A program made the position numbers and the translations under genes. Positions 45,901 through 59,800 of a stretch of 64,000 nt of DNA are shown here, one piece after another. Source of the stretch: Plecoglossus altivelis (taxonomy: Eukaryota; Chordata; Actinopteri; Osmeriformes; Plecoglossidae); contig BROE01000001.1 in NCBI GenBank assembly GCA_036571765.1, positions 15,708,084 to 15,772,083 of the forward strand, in the 5' to 3' direction. The notes beneath the pieces are model-generated. The model saw only the letters and a list, made by a program, of their open reading frames with translations. It did not search any database and was not told the origin of the DNA. How positions within the stretch are numbered: position 1 is the stretch's first letter; every line of letters begins with the position of its first letter.

Positions 45901-48342
45901 TGGTTGGCTGGCAGGTCGTTTGCTGGGTCTGGACCTGCTGGATCTAAATGTGTTGACTGTGTGTGTGTGTGTGTGTGTGGAAGGTGCTGGAGGCAGGCCT
46001 ACTGTACCCTGTCTACCCACTGGAGCTGTAATCCTGCTGTGTTAGGGTGGGTGTGCTCAGGGGACTCTGGGGGGGGGGGGGGACCCCTATAGACAGGAAA
46101 TGGAAGAGTTGGACGCCTGTGATTGTTCCCTTTTTCCTCGCAGGGGCACTGACCTCTGAACTCTTTTGTCTTCGGCCACTGAGGACTCTCTTCAACCCAG
46201 AGGGCTAATTGTGTTTCCTAACAGCCTGAACCTCTCCTGTCCTCCTCCCCTCCTGTCCTCCCCTCCTGTCCTCCCCTCCTCCTCCCTCATGTCCTCTCCC
46301 CTCTTTCTCCCCTGTACTCCACCTCCTCCCCTCCTCCTGTCCTCCTCACCTCCACTCCCTCCTGTCCTCTCCCCCTGTCCTCCTCTCCTCCCTCTCCCTC
46401 CCTCCCTCCTGTCTTTCTCTCCACTCATAGCTACATCATCACCTCCCCTCGTACTAACATCACATCCCCTCCCACTCCCTCCTGTCCTCCTCCCCCAGTT
46501 CTCTCCTCTCGTCCTCTGTCCTCCTCTTCACTTCTCTCACTCTGGTCTCCCTTTCCTCCAGTCCTCACTGGGTCGCCCTTCCTGGTCCCCTCCTGTCCTC
46601 CAGTTCCATGTGTGTATGTGTGTTTGAGTGTTACCCTGCTTGTCTGCAAGGTCTGCTCAACTAAGCAGAGAGGAAGTCATTCATTAGAAGTTTGGTGGTT
46701 CTAGAACGTTCCACATCCGCATTTAGAGAAACTGTGTGAAAGTGAGCAGCTGGAATGCTAGTTATGTCGTGAAGGTCAGTTCTGGAATGATATTTAACGC
46801 TAACGAGAATACGTTTTTCCTCTTTGACTTTCTGAGAAAAAGTTGACCTTATCAGATAATAACAACATATTTGTGTAGCCCAAACATTTAACACAGACTC
46901 TTGCAAACATGTTTTATTACTGTTATTTGTTCGTATTTTAGATTCGATCTACAGTGTAATTCTCTACCGTACCGCTCTATGGAAGAGATAAGACATTTAA
47001 CCCTTTAAAAAAAAAGGTCAAAAATGACAGATTAACGCGTAGACAATATCCACATCCCGGATTTGTCTGACGTTGCCAGTCGAAGATCAGAGGTCAGAGT
47101 TGAAAGGTGTTTTCCTGACGCCTGTAACCAGCAGCTTGGCCTGTGCCCAGGTGTCACAGCTAAACGGTGGTTTGTGATATACGACGACCTTCACTGAATG
47201 TTACAGCGCTGCTCGGCAGATCGTCTAACAGACCAGGCGAGCTAGCCTGTCCTACTGGGTTTGCATCACCGTTTAGTATATTTTTTAGTTTATATATTCG
47301 TACTTTTTCATATGTAAAAACATCGTCCTTCACCGCATACTTTAATCTTCAGCAGGTAGACTACCGGAGCAACGCTTTTTCTAGCTACTCACGCTTGCAG
47401 ACTGGTCTCTCTTATTACATTGGCCTACAGACCTGCTAAATTGTCATTTAACTGCGCATATTGATTGTTTTAAAGCCAGTTAATCCTAACCTTCCACACT
47501 AGCTAATTAAAACAGTCTTTCGAGCAGGTTGGTGCCAGTTCCTGGCTGTGTCAAACACCGTCATCTTTCCACGGTTAACTTCGGTACTTCTATGTTTTCA
47601 GGATGGAGATCTTACTAAGCTGTTATTCTGCCACTGCCCTCTGGCGGTCATGAGGATGTACTGCATCTACTCTGCAGTGTTCGCAATCAGGTGATGGAAC
47701 TGATAGAAACAGGATGAGAGGAGGGATGGAGGGGAGAGGAAGGTGGAGATGTAGACAATCTCTTCAGTTTGGCGCCATCTAGCGTCATTTCTAAATAACT
47801 CACTTGACAGTTGGATACTGCATTATTGACGACCGACAAGATGAGTGGTTTGAGCCAAAAGACCGCTCGTGGACATCTCTGTAAACCAGAACACCATCCT
47901 ATCTCTTTAACGAGTCAGTACACATCTCACCCGCAGAAGATACACGCTTTCATTTGTTCTTCCCCATCGGCCTGGTTCACGCGAACCGGATCGAACGGCA
48001 TGAATAATTTAGCGGATGTAATGCAATAACTTGTTTACCGAAAAAATCAGGAAGTACAGGAGATGTGAGTAAATTATGCTCTTTAATTCGTACACATCAC
48101 TTGGCCTACATAGCTCCGTGTTTTGAACAGAGTAGAGCGGCTTGATACGAGAGACTCTACGGCAAAGAACAGCTACAAAGAGCCGCAGTGTGATCAACCA
48201 TCAACTTGTTACTGAAGCTTCTGATTATAAACAACTTCTTCAATCCATATGTAACTAAAGCAGAGACACCTCGCGGATTGACCTGCACGCAGACAGCGCG
48301 TGGGCCGTGGGCTGGGTAGAGCGAGCGCCTATAGAGCCTATA

Positions 48343-48465
48343 GTGAAGTGAAGTGACGTATTGTCAAGTATGGTTACCCATACTCGAAATTTTACCTCTG
48401 CATTTAACCCATCCAAGTGCACACACAGTAGTGAGTAGTGGGCAACCGCACACACACAGGACCAG
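48343..48465 (-). mobile_element. tRNA-derived SINE, 3' fragment
   Basis: The reverse complement matches the 3' half of the SINE at 56937-57254 (GTGCACTTGGATGGGTTAAA ... GACAATACGTCACTTCACTTCAC). The tRNA-like head is missing. Confidence 0.75.
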
Positions 48466-48734
48466 GTGTGGAACGAGGGATCCCAAGTGATGGACTATTG
48501 ATGTGCAAATGTTGACAGAGATTAAACATTGACAAAGTCACCAGGCCACTAAGTAAACACAAGTCAACCACTTGTCTCAAGTCGGATTCAGATAAAGACC
48601 AAATATAGTGTATTTTTTCATGTAACGAACAATAGAATAATGAGCATTGTCTTCGGCCCGTTTGGTGAAATGTCGATGAATATCTACAGACTGACTGATG
48701 TAGCCCAACGGTAGTCGTATGTAAGACGCAGACA

Positions 48735-48825
48735 CATGAAAATACGTCGATTTTTTAATGAAAATACGTCGATTTTTTAATGAAAATACGTCGATTTTTT
48801 ATGAAAATACGTCGATTTTTTTAAA
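48735..48825. repeat. four copies of ATGAAAATACGTCGATTTTTTA
   Basis: Short 21-22 bp tandem repeat in intergenic sequence upstream of ano8. Confidence 0.85.
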
Positions 48826-49055
48826 TATATTTTTAATCAAAATATCGTATACTGCCGGGACGCGGTGTTCCCCTCCGTTCTCTGTCGTCACTACCACTGA
48901 GAAGTGATGCGCGCGCTCCTTCATCAGGTGGAGCTTCCTCGCGCCTTGTCATACCACGGTCATGCGAATGTACCTTCGCTGTTACGGACATCTATACGCG
49001 GGCATCACGAGCCTCTCACTTGTCGGTTTATGAATCTAAACACTAGCAGGGCGGC

Positions 49056-50659
49056 ATGACCGGTGCGGGAGGGGGTGAGAACGACGCCACTGTACACAGT
49101 AGCAACGGCAACGGGGCAACGGAGAGGATGGAGCGGACGGTTGTTACCGGAGACACGGGATTGAAGAAAGAACAGATGACTTCATCCGAGCCTGCGGGAG
49201 TCCTGGGTGAGTAGAACAGTCAAGCCAACTTGATGACGTGAGAACGTTGCTTTGTGATTGCACGCAGAGATAAAGCTACGACCCATCTGTATGTATTGGC
49301 CCGGGAATGATAACATTAATAACGCTCTTGGAAGACGGAAGAACTCAGTCATGTTGGGAGTATCCCGGTGACCGGGCGACCGTGTGCGGCGCACCGTGTC
49401 CCGGAGGACAGCATTCCTCCGGACGCAGAGCGGGAGGGCGAGAGGCAGGGTAGATCCGCTCCGTTGGTTGATTCTGGACAACTGTTGATAAATAGTTCAG
49501 AGATCTGTGATATTTGGGATTGACATTTTAGCCGGACAAGTTAGAACATGGACATCGCTGTGATATTTTGCAGCAATAATTTAAAGCTTAACTTGTAAAA
49601 TACATCCACGTCATGTCCTCTATCTGAAATTATGGGCTATGCCAGGATCCGGAACCGCTCAGGTGAAACGGGACCAGTAAAGTCATGTTTTATGATTATC
49701 ATAATGCAGTTGAAGGCTGTTAAGGATGCACCATCTCATAACGAACTCTACTTCTCCTACCTATGCACAGTCTGTCAGCGTGTTTACACGTGGCCGACGT
49801 GGTGGATCACTGGAAAGCTTGTTTAGCTGCGTCAAAGAAAAACGCCAAAGTATTTTATTAACAATATAGCTTATTTGCGTAGAAATGTTCTTAGTAGCTT
49901 GTCTACCAGAACAACGAGTGTGACGTGACGTGTGTCTGCAGAGGTGTGATCCAATGTTCTAGAACTCCTCATCTTTTCTCGCGTTCTAGAATCCCTAATC
50001 GATGTTGATCAGAATTCCTTATTTGTGTCGGACGTTCTGCTATTCTAGAGCGCTACTTGTCCTCTTCTTTCACGCAGCACTTGTACCCATCTCGCGGGCT
50101 TGACCACATCAAACCACGCCCCTCTGAGTCGTCATCATGCTGATTACATATGGGAGCTCTGATTGTCTAGAAATGTCTGATTGAAATAATAACTATATGA
50201 TGTTATTGATATTGACGTCAATTTAAAGAGCAATGGTCAGTGTATATCATTCAAGTACTGAGGGTGTAGTGTGCGGGTGTGTGTTGCTAAGCAGTGTGCT
50301 ATGTCGGGTGTGTGTTGCTAAGCACTGCGCTGTGTCGGGTGTGTGTTGCTAAGCCGTGTGCTGTGTCGGGTGTGTGTTGCTAAGCACTGCGCTGTGTCGG
50401 GTGTGTGTTGCTAAGCAGTGCGCTGTGTCTGGTGTGTGTTGCTAAGCAGTGCGCTGTGTCGGGTGTGTGTTGCTAAGCAGTGCGCTGTGTCGGGTGTGTG
50501 TTGCTAAGCGTTCCTGACAGAGGAACGTGACCCTGTTTCCCGAAGCGCTGATGTGTGAATCCTGACGTGCTGTCTGAGAGAGGCTGTGTTAGCGAGTCCT
50601 GAGGGCACAGCTGCTGGGTCAGAGTTTGGAGGGCTAGGGTTTGGTCTGTGTGTGTGTGT

Positions 50660-50693
<34 letters not shown>

Positions 50694-50700
50694 GTGTGAG

Positions 50701-50742
<42 letters not shown>

Positions 50743-50743
50743 G

Positions 50744-50781
<38 letters not shown>

Positions 50782-50796
50782 AGTGTGTGTGTGTTG

Positions 50797-50834
<38 letters not shown>

Positions 50835-50849
50835 AGTGTGTGTGTGTTG

Positions 50850-50891
<42 letters not shown>

Positions 50892-53800
50892 TGTGAGAGA
50901 GAGAGAGTGAACCTGGATGCATTCAGTAAATGTGGTAAACACACAAACATTCTAACATTTACTCTGTATGCTGAATGACACTAGTTAGAATGGAATGGAC
51001 CGTACCATTTGTGTCATGCATCAAGGATGATCAAAAGAAGCCATGCATGCTCGTTTGGTTTGGCCCTGGTCACCAGGAAGGGGAGGGGCTACATAGGTTC
51101 ACTTCAAACTTCCATGTAGTTTCACTGTAGAGACTCAAAACATGAGTCTCAATATATGTCAGATGCCAGTAACCCTCTCTCTGTGTTTCTCTCTGTGTTT
51201 CTCTCTGTGTTTCACTCTGTGTTTCACTCTGTGTTTCTCTGTGTTTCACTCTGTGTTCCTCTCTGTGTTTCTCTCTGTGTTTCTCTCTGTAACCCTCTCC
51301 AGGAGGGTCTAAGGACAGGGGTCTTCAATCCTGGTCCTCGAGGGCCGCTGTCCTGAAGGTTTTCGATGTTTCCCTGCTCCAGCACACCAGATTCTAATGA
51401 ATGAGCCATTACCAAGCTCTGTGGAAGCTTCATAATGCCCCTTTATTAGAGTCAGGTGTGCTGGAGCAGGGAAACATCTAAAACCTTCAGGACAGCGGCC
51501 CTCAAGGACCAGGATTGAAGACCCCTGGTCTAAGGACAGGGGATGTTCTGGGATATTTGTCCATTTGCTGAAGTCACTTGGATGTTGTCTATTGTTTACT
51601 TTGCTTTGCTGTTTTTATATATATGTTCTATGTTTGCACTTCCCTGCCACAGTAAATTCTGTGCTTGTGTATCTTGCATGGCGAATAAAAACAGATTCTG
51701 ATTCACCTGTGTCCTTCTTGGCTCCTCCCCCTCAGGTAGGTACCTGAGCTGGCGTTTAAGGCAGGCTAAAGGTTACATCCTGTCCAGGAAACCCTCCTTC
51801 ATGAGAACTCTGCCCTCGGACAACTGTGACATCATCATCACCTTCCCAGGTAACGGCCTCTCTGAATGGTGGAACGGAAGTGTTCCAATTCTCGCCCACT
51901 TACTTTTTTAATAGAGATTTGATCTATATTTTATTATGATTATTATTATATCTATTTTATTATTATCTACCGCTGACTTCTCCCTGGCCCCCGATCACCC
52001 TTGCCCCCCGCCCCCCCCAGAGTCCCCAGACAGAGAGACCCCCCTGTGGCTACTGAACCAGATGAGGGTGGGGCTTCCTCAGGTATCTGTACAGGTGCGA
52101 CAGCACAAGCAGACCTGGGCTGACATGTTCTTCATCACCGCCTCCTTTGAGAAGTAACTAGTCTGCTGTTTCTCTGTTCGGCTGCGCTGACTGGGGGGAT
52201 AAATCTAACGCACTCTCCTGTGTTGCTGCTCAGTGAGACCCCTGTGTTGTGTGTCCCTCCCCAGTCTACTCATGGGGGCGGAGCAGATCGGGGTTATCAA
52301 GGCAGTGAAGCCACAGTACGGAGGAGGGAAGAGACGTTTTCTGTGTGAGGAAAGCAACATCTACCTGAACATAGAGAGTGAAGTCTGTTTCCTCAGCTCG
52401 CAGGTCAGGACACCTGCCTTAAAGAACTGTCTCACACCTTCTAGAACCTTCTCACACCCTTACAAAACCTTTCCCACCTTCCAGAACCCTCCCCTACCTT
52501 CCAAAACCTTCCCCCACCTTCCAGAACCTTTCCCACCTTCCAGAACCGTCCCCTACCTTCCAAAACCTTCCCCCACCTTCCAGAACCTTCCCCCACCTTC
52601 CAGAACCTTTCCCACCTTCCAGAACCGTCCCCTACCTTCCAAACCTTCCCCCACCTTCCAGAACCTTTCCCACCCTCTAAAACCTTTTTTTAATTTTTTT
52701 TAAACATATTCTAGAACCTATCGTCTAGAACGTAAACATCTGGAACAGGACTGTTATTTTAAGGGTTTAGTTTGATTAGTTGGATTGTCCGTCTCTTTAT
52801 GGTCTCATAAACATTAAAACCCTTAATGTTTATGTAATGTTAATGTAAGGCTTAATGTTAATGTAACACTTCACAGTCATTCTCTCTCTCTCTTAACACC
52901 TTCTCACTCCTCTCTCCTCTCTCCTCTCTTCTTCTCTCTCCTCCTCCTGTCCTTCCATCCTTAACTCTCTGCTCTCTCCTCCTCTCTCCCCTCTCCTCTC
53001 TCCTCTCTCCTCTCTCTCTCTTCCTCTCCTCTCTCCTCTGCTCTCTCTCCTCCTCTCTCCTCCTCTCTCCTCTCTCCTCTCTCCTCTCTTCCTCTCTCCT
53101 CTCTCCTCTCTCTCCTCTCCTCTCCTCTCTCCTCTCTCCTCTCTCCTCTCTCCTCTCTCCTTCTCTCCCACCCTCTCCTGCTCCTCGCTCTCTCCCTCCT
53201 CTCTCCCCCCTCGTCCTCTCTCCTTCTCCTCTCTCTCCTCTCCTCTCCCTCTCTCTCTCCTTTCTCCTCTCCTCTCCTCTCTCACCCTCTCCTCTCTCCT
53301 CTTCCTCCTCTCGTCTCTCTCTCTCTCCTCCTCTCTCCCCTCGTCCTCTCTCCTCTCTCCTTCTCCTCTCTCCCTCCTCTTCTCCCCTCTCCTCTCTCTG
53401 CTCTCCTCTCTCTCCTTCTCCTCTCCTCTCTCCTCTCTCCTCTCTCCTCTCTCCTCCTCTCTCCCCTCTCCCCTCTCCTCTAAAGGAGCGTCAGAGCATC
53501 ATTAAGTTCTGGCTGGATAATCTCCGAGCCGACCAGGGAGAGGTGCTCCACAACCTCCACTTCCTGGAGGGACAGCCAATCAGTGAGAAGTCCATTCTTA
53601 TGTGTTCCTGTGTATGCTCTAATGTGCGTGTGTGTGTGTGTGCTGACCCGTGAGTGTGTGTGTGTGTGTGTGCTGACCCGTGAGTGTGGTGTGTGTGTGT
53701 GTGTGTGCTGACCCGTGTGTGTGTGTGTGTGTGTGCTGACCCGTGTGTGTGTGTGTGTGTGTGTGTGTGCTGACGCTTGTGTGGTGTGTGGTGTGTGTGT

Positions 53801-56800
53801 TGTGTGTGCTGACCGCGTGTGTGTGTGGTGTGTGGTGTTGTCACCCAGAGCTGCAGGCACGGGGGCTCGTCCAACAGGTGTTTCCTCTTCATGACGAGAG
53901 AGTTCTGGCTCTGCTCATGACGTCCTGGGTCCAGGCCGTCTGCGACAGCCAGCCACTAGGTGAGTCCACAGCTCAGGTCTGTTCAGGAGCAGGTCACAGG
54001 TCACAGCAGGTGTAAACAATGTTGTTGTTGTTGTAGATGATGTGTGTGAGTACTTCGGGGTGAAGATCGCCATGTACTTCGCCTGGCTTGGCTTCTACAC
54101 CTCCGCCATGGTGTACCCTGCTCTGATTGGCTGCCTGCTCTGGGTCCTGGCTGACCAGGTTAGTAGGCTGTACAGTCTGATGTAGACTAAAGGAATGCAG
54201 ATCTGGTTAACAGGGACTAGAGAGCAGACTGTAGTCTATTAGGATGTAGGAGTTAGTCTACCAGGATGTAGGAGTTAGTCTACTAGGATGTAGGAGTTAG
54301 TCTACTAGGATGTAGGAGTCAGTCTACCAGGATGTAGGAGTCAGTCTACTAGGATGTAGGAGTTAGTCTACTAGGATGTAGGAGTCAGTCTACTAGGATG
54401 TAGGAGTTAGTCTACCAGGATGTAGGAGTTAATCTACCAGGATGTAGGAGTCAGTCTACTAGGATGTAGGAGTTAGTCTACTAGGATGTAGGAGTCAGTC
54501 TACTAGGATGTAGGAGTTAGTCTACTAGGATGTAGGAGTCAGTCTACCAGGATGTAGGAGTTAGTCTACCAGGATGTAGGAGTCAGTCTACTAGGATGTA
54601 GGAGTTAGTCTACTAGGATGTAGGAGTTAGTCTACTAGGATGTAGGAGTCAGTCTACTAGGATGTAGGAGTTAGTCTACCAGGATGTAGGAGTCAGTCTA
54701 CTAGGATGTAGGAGTTAGTCTACTAGGTGTAGGAGTTAGTCTACTAGGATGTAGGAGTTAGTCTACTAGGTGTAGGAGTTAGTCTACCAGGATGTAGGAG
54801 TCAGTCTACTAGGATGTAGGAGTTAGTCTACTAGGATGTAGGAGTTGGTCTACTAGGATGTAGGAGTCAGTCTACTAGGATGTAGGAGTTAGTCTACTAG
54901 GATGTAGGAGTTGGTCTACTAGGATGTAGGAGTTGGTCTACTAGGATGTAGGAGTTAGTCTACCAGGATGTAGGAGTTGGTCTACTAGGATGTAGGAGTT
55001 AGTCTACTAGGATGTAGGAGTTAGTCTACTAGGATGTAGGAGTTAGTCTACCAGGATGTAGGAGTTAGTCTACCAGGATGTAGGAGTTAGTCTATTAGGA
55101 TGTAGGAGTTAGTCTACCAGGATGTAGGAGTTAGTCTACCAGGATGTCTGTTTATCACATGCTGTATTCTGAAGCCCTCCCCTGCCCTGCCCTGCCCTGC
55201 CCTCCTCTCCCCTCCCCTCCCCTCTCCTCTCCTCTCCTCTCCTCTCCTTCGCTCTCCTTCCCTCCCCTCTCCTCACCGCCCTCCCCTCCACCCTTCCCCC
55301 CTCTCCTCTCCCCTCCTCTCCTCTCCCTCTCCTCTCCTCTCTCTCCTCTTACCTACTCCTTCCTCTCCTCCCCTCCCTCTCCTCTCCTCTCTCTCTCTCC
55401 TCTCCTCCTCCTCTCCCCTCCTCTCCTCTCCTCCCCTCCTCTCTCCTCTCAGACCAGTCAGGATATCTGCTGTGTGCTGTTCGCTCTATTCAACGTGGTG
55501 TGGGCCACGCTGTTCCTGGAGGGCTGGAAGAGGAGGGGGGCGGAGCTAGCCTACAAGTGGGGCACTCTGGACACGCCTACAGACTCTCTGGAGGAGCCAC
55601 GCCCCCAGTTCAGGGTGAGGACACGCCCCCAGTGATTACTAGTATTTATATCAATAGTAGCAGTATCAATTCTACCAGTAGTCATGTAAATGGTACTGTA
55701 GTAGTAGTAGTCACTGCTTTGCCAGCAGCTGGTGTTAGCAGTGCTGGGGGAGTAATACAACACCCAGTAATATGATCAGGAGTCTTGCAGAGGGAGAGAG
55801 AGGGGGGAGAGGGAGAGGAGAGGAGAGGGAAAAAGAGAAGGGGGGAGGAGGGTGAGGGAGAGACAAAAAGAGAGAGAGAAGGGGGGGGTAGGAGAGGGAG
55901 AGAGAGAGTTTTGTGTGAGAGAGAGAGAGTGGGGGGAGGAGAGGGAGGGTGAGGAGGAGATAGGGAGAGAGAGAGGGGGTGAGCGAGAGAGTGGGTAGGA
56001 GAGGGAGAGAGAGGGGGGAGGAGAGGGGAGAGAGAGAGGGATGGGGGGGTGTAGAGCGAGGGGGAGGAGAGGGGAGAGAGAGAGGGGGGTGGCGGAGAGG
56101 GAGGGAGAGAGAGAGTGGGGCGAGGAGAGGGAGGGTGAGAAGAAGAGGGAGGGTGAGAAAGGAAGGAGGGTGAGAAAGGAGAGGGGGCTGGCAGTAAGCT
56201 GTATTGTAATGCTAGATCAGCATGCCCGGCTAGCTCAGTCGGTAGAGCATGAGACTCTTAATCTCAGGGTCGTGGGTTCGAGCCCCACGTTGGGCGCTGG
56301 TGTTTTGGACGTTGCCATGCCTACCAAACCAGAACTGGTACAGGAAGAGGAGAGCGTCTCTTTGTTCCTGCACCTTTTGACAGTTCCCTAGCGCCCTGCC
56401 TAAACCTAGAATAAATAGTGTGTGTCTGTGGTTGTGTGTCTGTGGTTGTGTGTGTGTGTTTGTGTGTGTGTGGTTGTCTGTGGTTGTGTGTGTGTGTGTG
56501 TGTGTGTGTTTGTGTGTGTGTGTGGTTGTCTGTGTGTGTGTTTGTGGTTGTGTGTGTGTGGTTGTCTGTGTGTGTGTGTGGTTGTGTGTGTGTAGGTGTG
56601 TGTGTTTGGTTGTCTGTGTGTGTGTGTGTGTGGTTGTGTGTTTGTGGTTGTCTGTGTGTGTGTGTGTGTGTTTGGTTGTCTGTGTGGTGTGTGGTGTCTG
56701 GTTGTGTGTTTGTGGTGTGTTTGTTGTGTTGTGTGTGGTGTGTGTGTGTGTGTGTGTTTGTGGTCAGGTAATGAAGTTCTGCTACTCAACCTGAGTAGCG

Positions 56801-59800
56801 GGTAAAACGAGTTTTAAAGCCGTATCGTCATGCTCTCTGTCACTTCATGTGCTCCTCGTTAGTATAGTGGTGAGTATCCCCGCCTGTCACGCGGGAGACC
56901 GGGGTTCAATTCCCCGACGGGGAGAGTTCTTTGTTTTGGGGAAGTCGTGGCCTAATGGTTAGGGAGGGATTAGGGAGTCAGTTTTGTAACCTGCAAGTTG
57001 CTGTTTCAATTCTCGCATTGGCAGTAATTGAAGGTGGGGATTGTGAATAAACAGCACTCTCTCTGCCTTCGATACCATGACTGAGGTGCCCTTGAGCAAG
57101 GCACCGAACCCCCAATTGCTTCCCGGGCGCTGGAGCAATAGCTGCCCACTGCTCCGGGTGTATGTTCACTGTGTGTGCACTTGGATGGGTTAAATACAGA
57201 GGTAAATTTCGAGTATAGGTAACGGTACTTGACAATACGTCACTTCACTTCACTCTTTCACCTCGCCTCCCCCCTCCTCTTTTCCCCCCCTTCCCTCACC
57301 CCTCCGCTCCCCTCCTTCCTCACCCTGCCGCTCCGCTCCTCCCCTTTCCCCACCACTCTTATTCCCTCCCCCCTCCCCTTCCTGCCTCCTCTCCCCTTCC
57401 TCTCCCACCTCCCCCCCCCCTCCTCTTCTCCCTCCCCCCCTCCCTCTCACCTGCCTCCTCTCCCCTCTCCTCTCCCCCTCCCCCTCCTCTTTCTCCCCTC
57501 CCCCCTTCCCTCCCCCTCCGTTCTCCCCCCTCCCCTCTCTCGCCTCCCCTCCCGCCTCCTCTCCCCTCTCCTGTCCCCCTCCCTGCCCCAGGGGGTGCAG
57601 CGTGTGAGTCCTGTGACTGGCAGTGAGGAGTTCTTCCATCCTCCATGGAGAAGAGCAGTGTTCCGCTGGATGGTCAGTCTGCCTGTCTGCCTGCTCTGTC
57701 TGGCCTTTGTATTCCTGGCCATGCTGGTGTGTCTGGAGCTACAGGTCAGAGCTCACACACACACACACACACACACTTGCACAAACGCACTCTCCTGTTG
57801 CTGGTGTATTGAGTATGATGGATGTTGTGTTCCAGGAGTTTGTGATGAGTGTGAAGGAGCTTCCAAGCTTGACCCGGTTCCTCCCTAAGATCCTACAGGC
57901 CATCACTGTGTCTGTGTGTGATGAGGTGTACAAGAGGATCGCTTACTGGCTCAACAACATGGGTACCCTCTCCTCCCCTCTCCTCTCCTCTCCTTTCCTC
58001 CCCTCCTCTCCTCTACCTTCCCCTCCTCTCTTTCCCTCTCCTCACCTCTCCTCTCTCCTCACCTCCTCTCCTCCCCTCTCCTCCTCCTCCCCTTTCTCCC
58101 TCTCCTCCTCTCCTCTTCTCTCCTCCCCTCCTCTCCTCTACCTTCCCCTCCTCTCCTCCCCTCCCCTCCCCTCCTCTCCTCTCCCCCCTCTGCTGCGTCT
58201 GGGGTTGTAGTAGATTCATTATAAATCATTTTGCCCAGATCTCTCCCTGAGGAACTGTGGGATCAGATCTGGACATCAGCTCCCCAGTCCAGCCACCTGT
58301 CTGTAGAAAGACCCAGGTGTTAAGACAGACCCATCTCTCAGTCAGACTGCTGCTGTGTTTAAGGCAGACTGCTGCTGTGTTTAAGACAGACCCATCTCTC
58401 AGTCAGACTGCTGCTGTGTTTAAGACAGACCTATCTCTCAGTCAGACTGCTGCTGTGTTTAAGACAGACCCATCTCTCAGTCAGACTGCTGCTGTGTTTA
58501 AGACAGACCTATCTCTCAGTCAGACTGCTGCTGTGTTTGAGTTAAGACAGACCTATCTCTCAGTCAGACTGCTGCTGTGTTTAAGACAGACTGCTGCTGT
58601 GTTTAAGACAGACCCATCTCTCAGTCAGACTGCTGCTGTGTTTAAGACAGACTGCTGCTGTGTTTAAGACAGACCCATCTCTCAGTCAGACTGCTGCTGT
58701 GTTTAAGACAGACCCATCTCTCAGTCCGACTGCTGCTGTGTTTAAGACAGACCTATCTCTCAGTCCGACTGCTGCTGTGTTTAAGACAGACCCATCTCTC
58801 AGTCAGACTGCTGCTGTGTTTAAGACAGACCCATCTCTCAGTCAGACTGCTGCTGTGTTTAAGACAGACCTATCTCTCAGTCAGACTGCTGCTGTGTTTA
58901 AGACAGACCTATCTCTCAGTCAGACTGCTGCTGTGTTTAAGACAGACTGCTGCTGTGTTTAAGACAGACTGCTGCTGTGTTTAAGACAGACCCATCTCTC
59001 AGTCAGACTGCTGCTGTGTTTGAGTTAAGACAGACTGCTTATGTGTTTAAGACAGACCCATCTCTCAGTCAGACTGCTGCTGTGTTTAAGACAGACCTAT
59101 CTCTCAGTCAGACTGCTGCTGTGTTTAAGACAGACTGCTGCTGTGTTTAAGACAGACCCATCTCTCAGTCAGACTGCTGCTGTGTTTAAGACAGACTGCT
59201 GCTGTGTTTGAGTTAAGACAGACTGCTGCTGTGTTTAAGACAGACCCATCTCTCAGTCAGACTGCTGCTGTGTTTAAGTTAAGACAGACTGCTGCTGTGT
59301 TTAAGACAGACCCATCTCTCAGTCAGACTGCTGCTGTGTTTAAGTTAAGACAGACTGCTGCTGTGTTTAAGACAGACTGCTGCTGTGTTTAAGACAGACC
59401 CATCTCTCAGTCAGACTGCTGCTGTGTTTAAGACAGACTGCTGCTGTGTTTAAGACAGACTGCTGCTGTGTTTAAGACAGACCCATCCCTCAGTCAGACT
59501 GCTGCTGTGTTTGAGTTAAGACAGACTGCTGCTGTGTTTAAGACAGACTGCTGCTGTGTTTAAGACAGACCCATCTCTCAGTCAGACTGCTGCTGTGTTT
59601 AAGACAGACTGCTGCTGTGTTTAAGTTAAGACAGACTGCTGCTGTGTTTAAGACAGACCCATCTCTCAGTCAGACTGCTAATGTGTTTGAGTTAAGACAG
59701 ACTGCTGCTGTGTTTAAGACAGACCTATCTCTCAGTCAGACTGCTGCTGTGTTTAAGTTAAGACAGACTGCTGCTGTGTTTAAGACAGACCCATCTCTCA

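Larger units (their letters stand above)
44493..49055. other. plvap-ano8 intergenic region
   Basis: No coding gene recognised. 44990-45150 GGA tract; 45540-45900 G-rich tandem repeat; 46068-46083 G run; 46230-46610 CTCCTGTCCTCC repeats; 47000-48300 unique; 48343-48465 SINE fragment; 48735-48825 short AT-rich tandem repeat. Unique CpG-containing sequence from about 48840 to 49055 is the likely ano8 promoter/5'UTR. GTPBP3, which lies here in human, is not seen. Confidence 0.5.

Noticed and set aside
49182..49481. Minus-strand frame across ano8 exon 1 as a possible gtpbp3 remnant
   Set aside because: No GTPase motifs or similarity are visible. It is simply the antisense of GC-rich 5' sequence.
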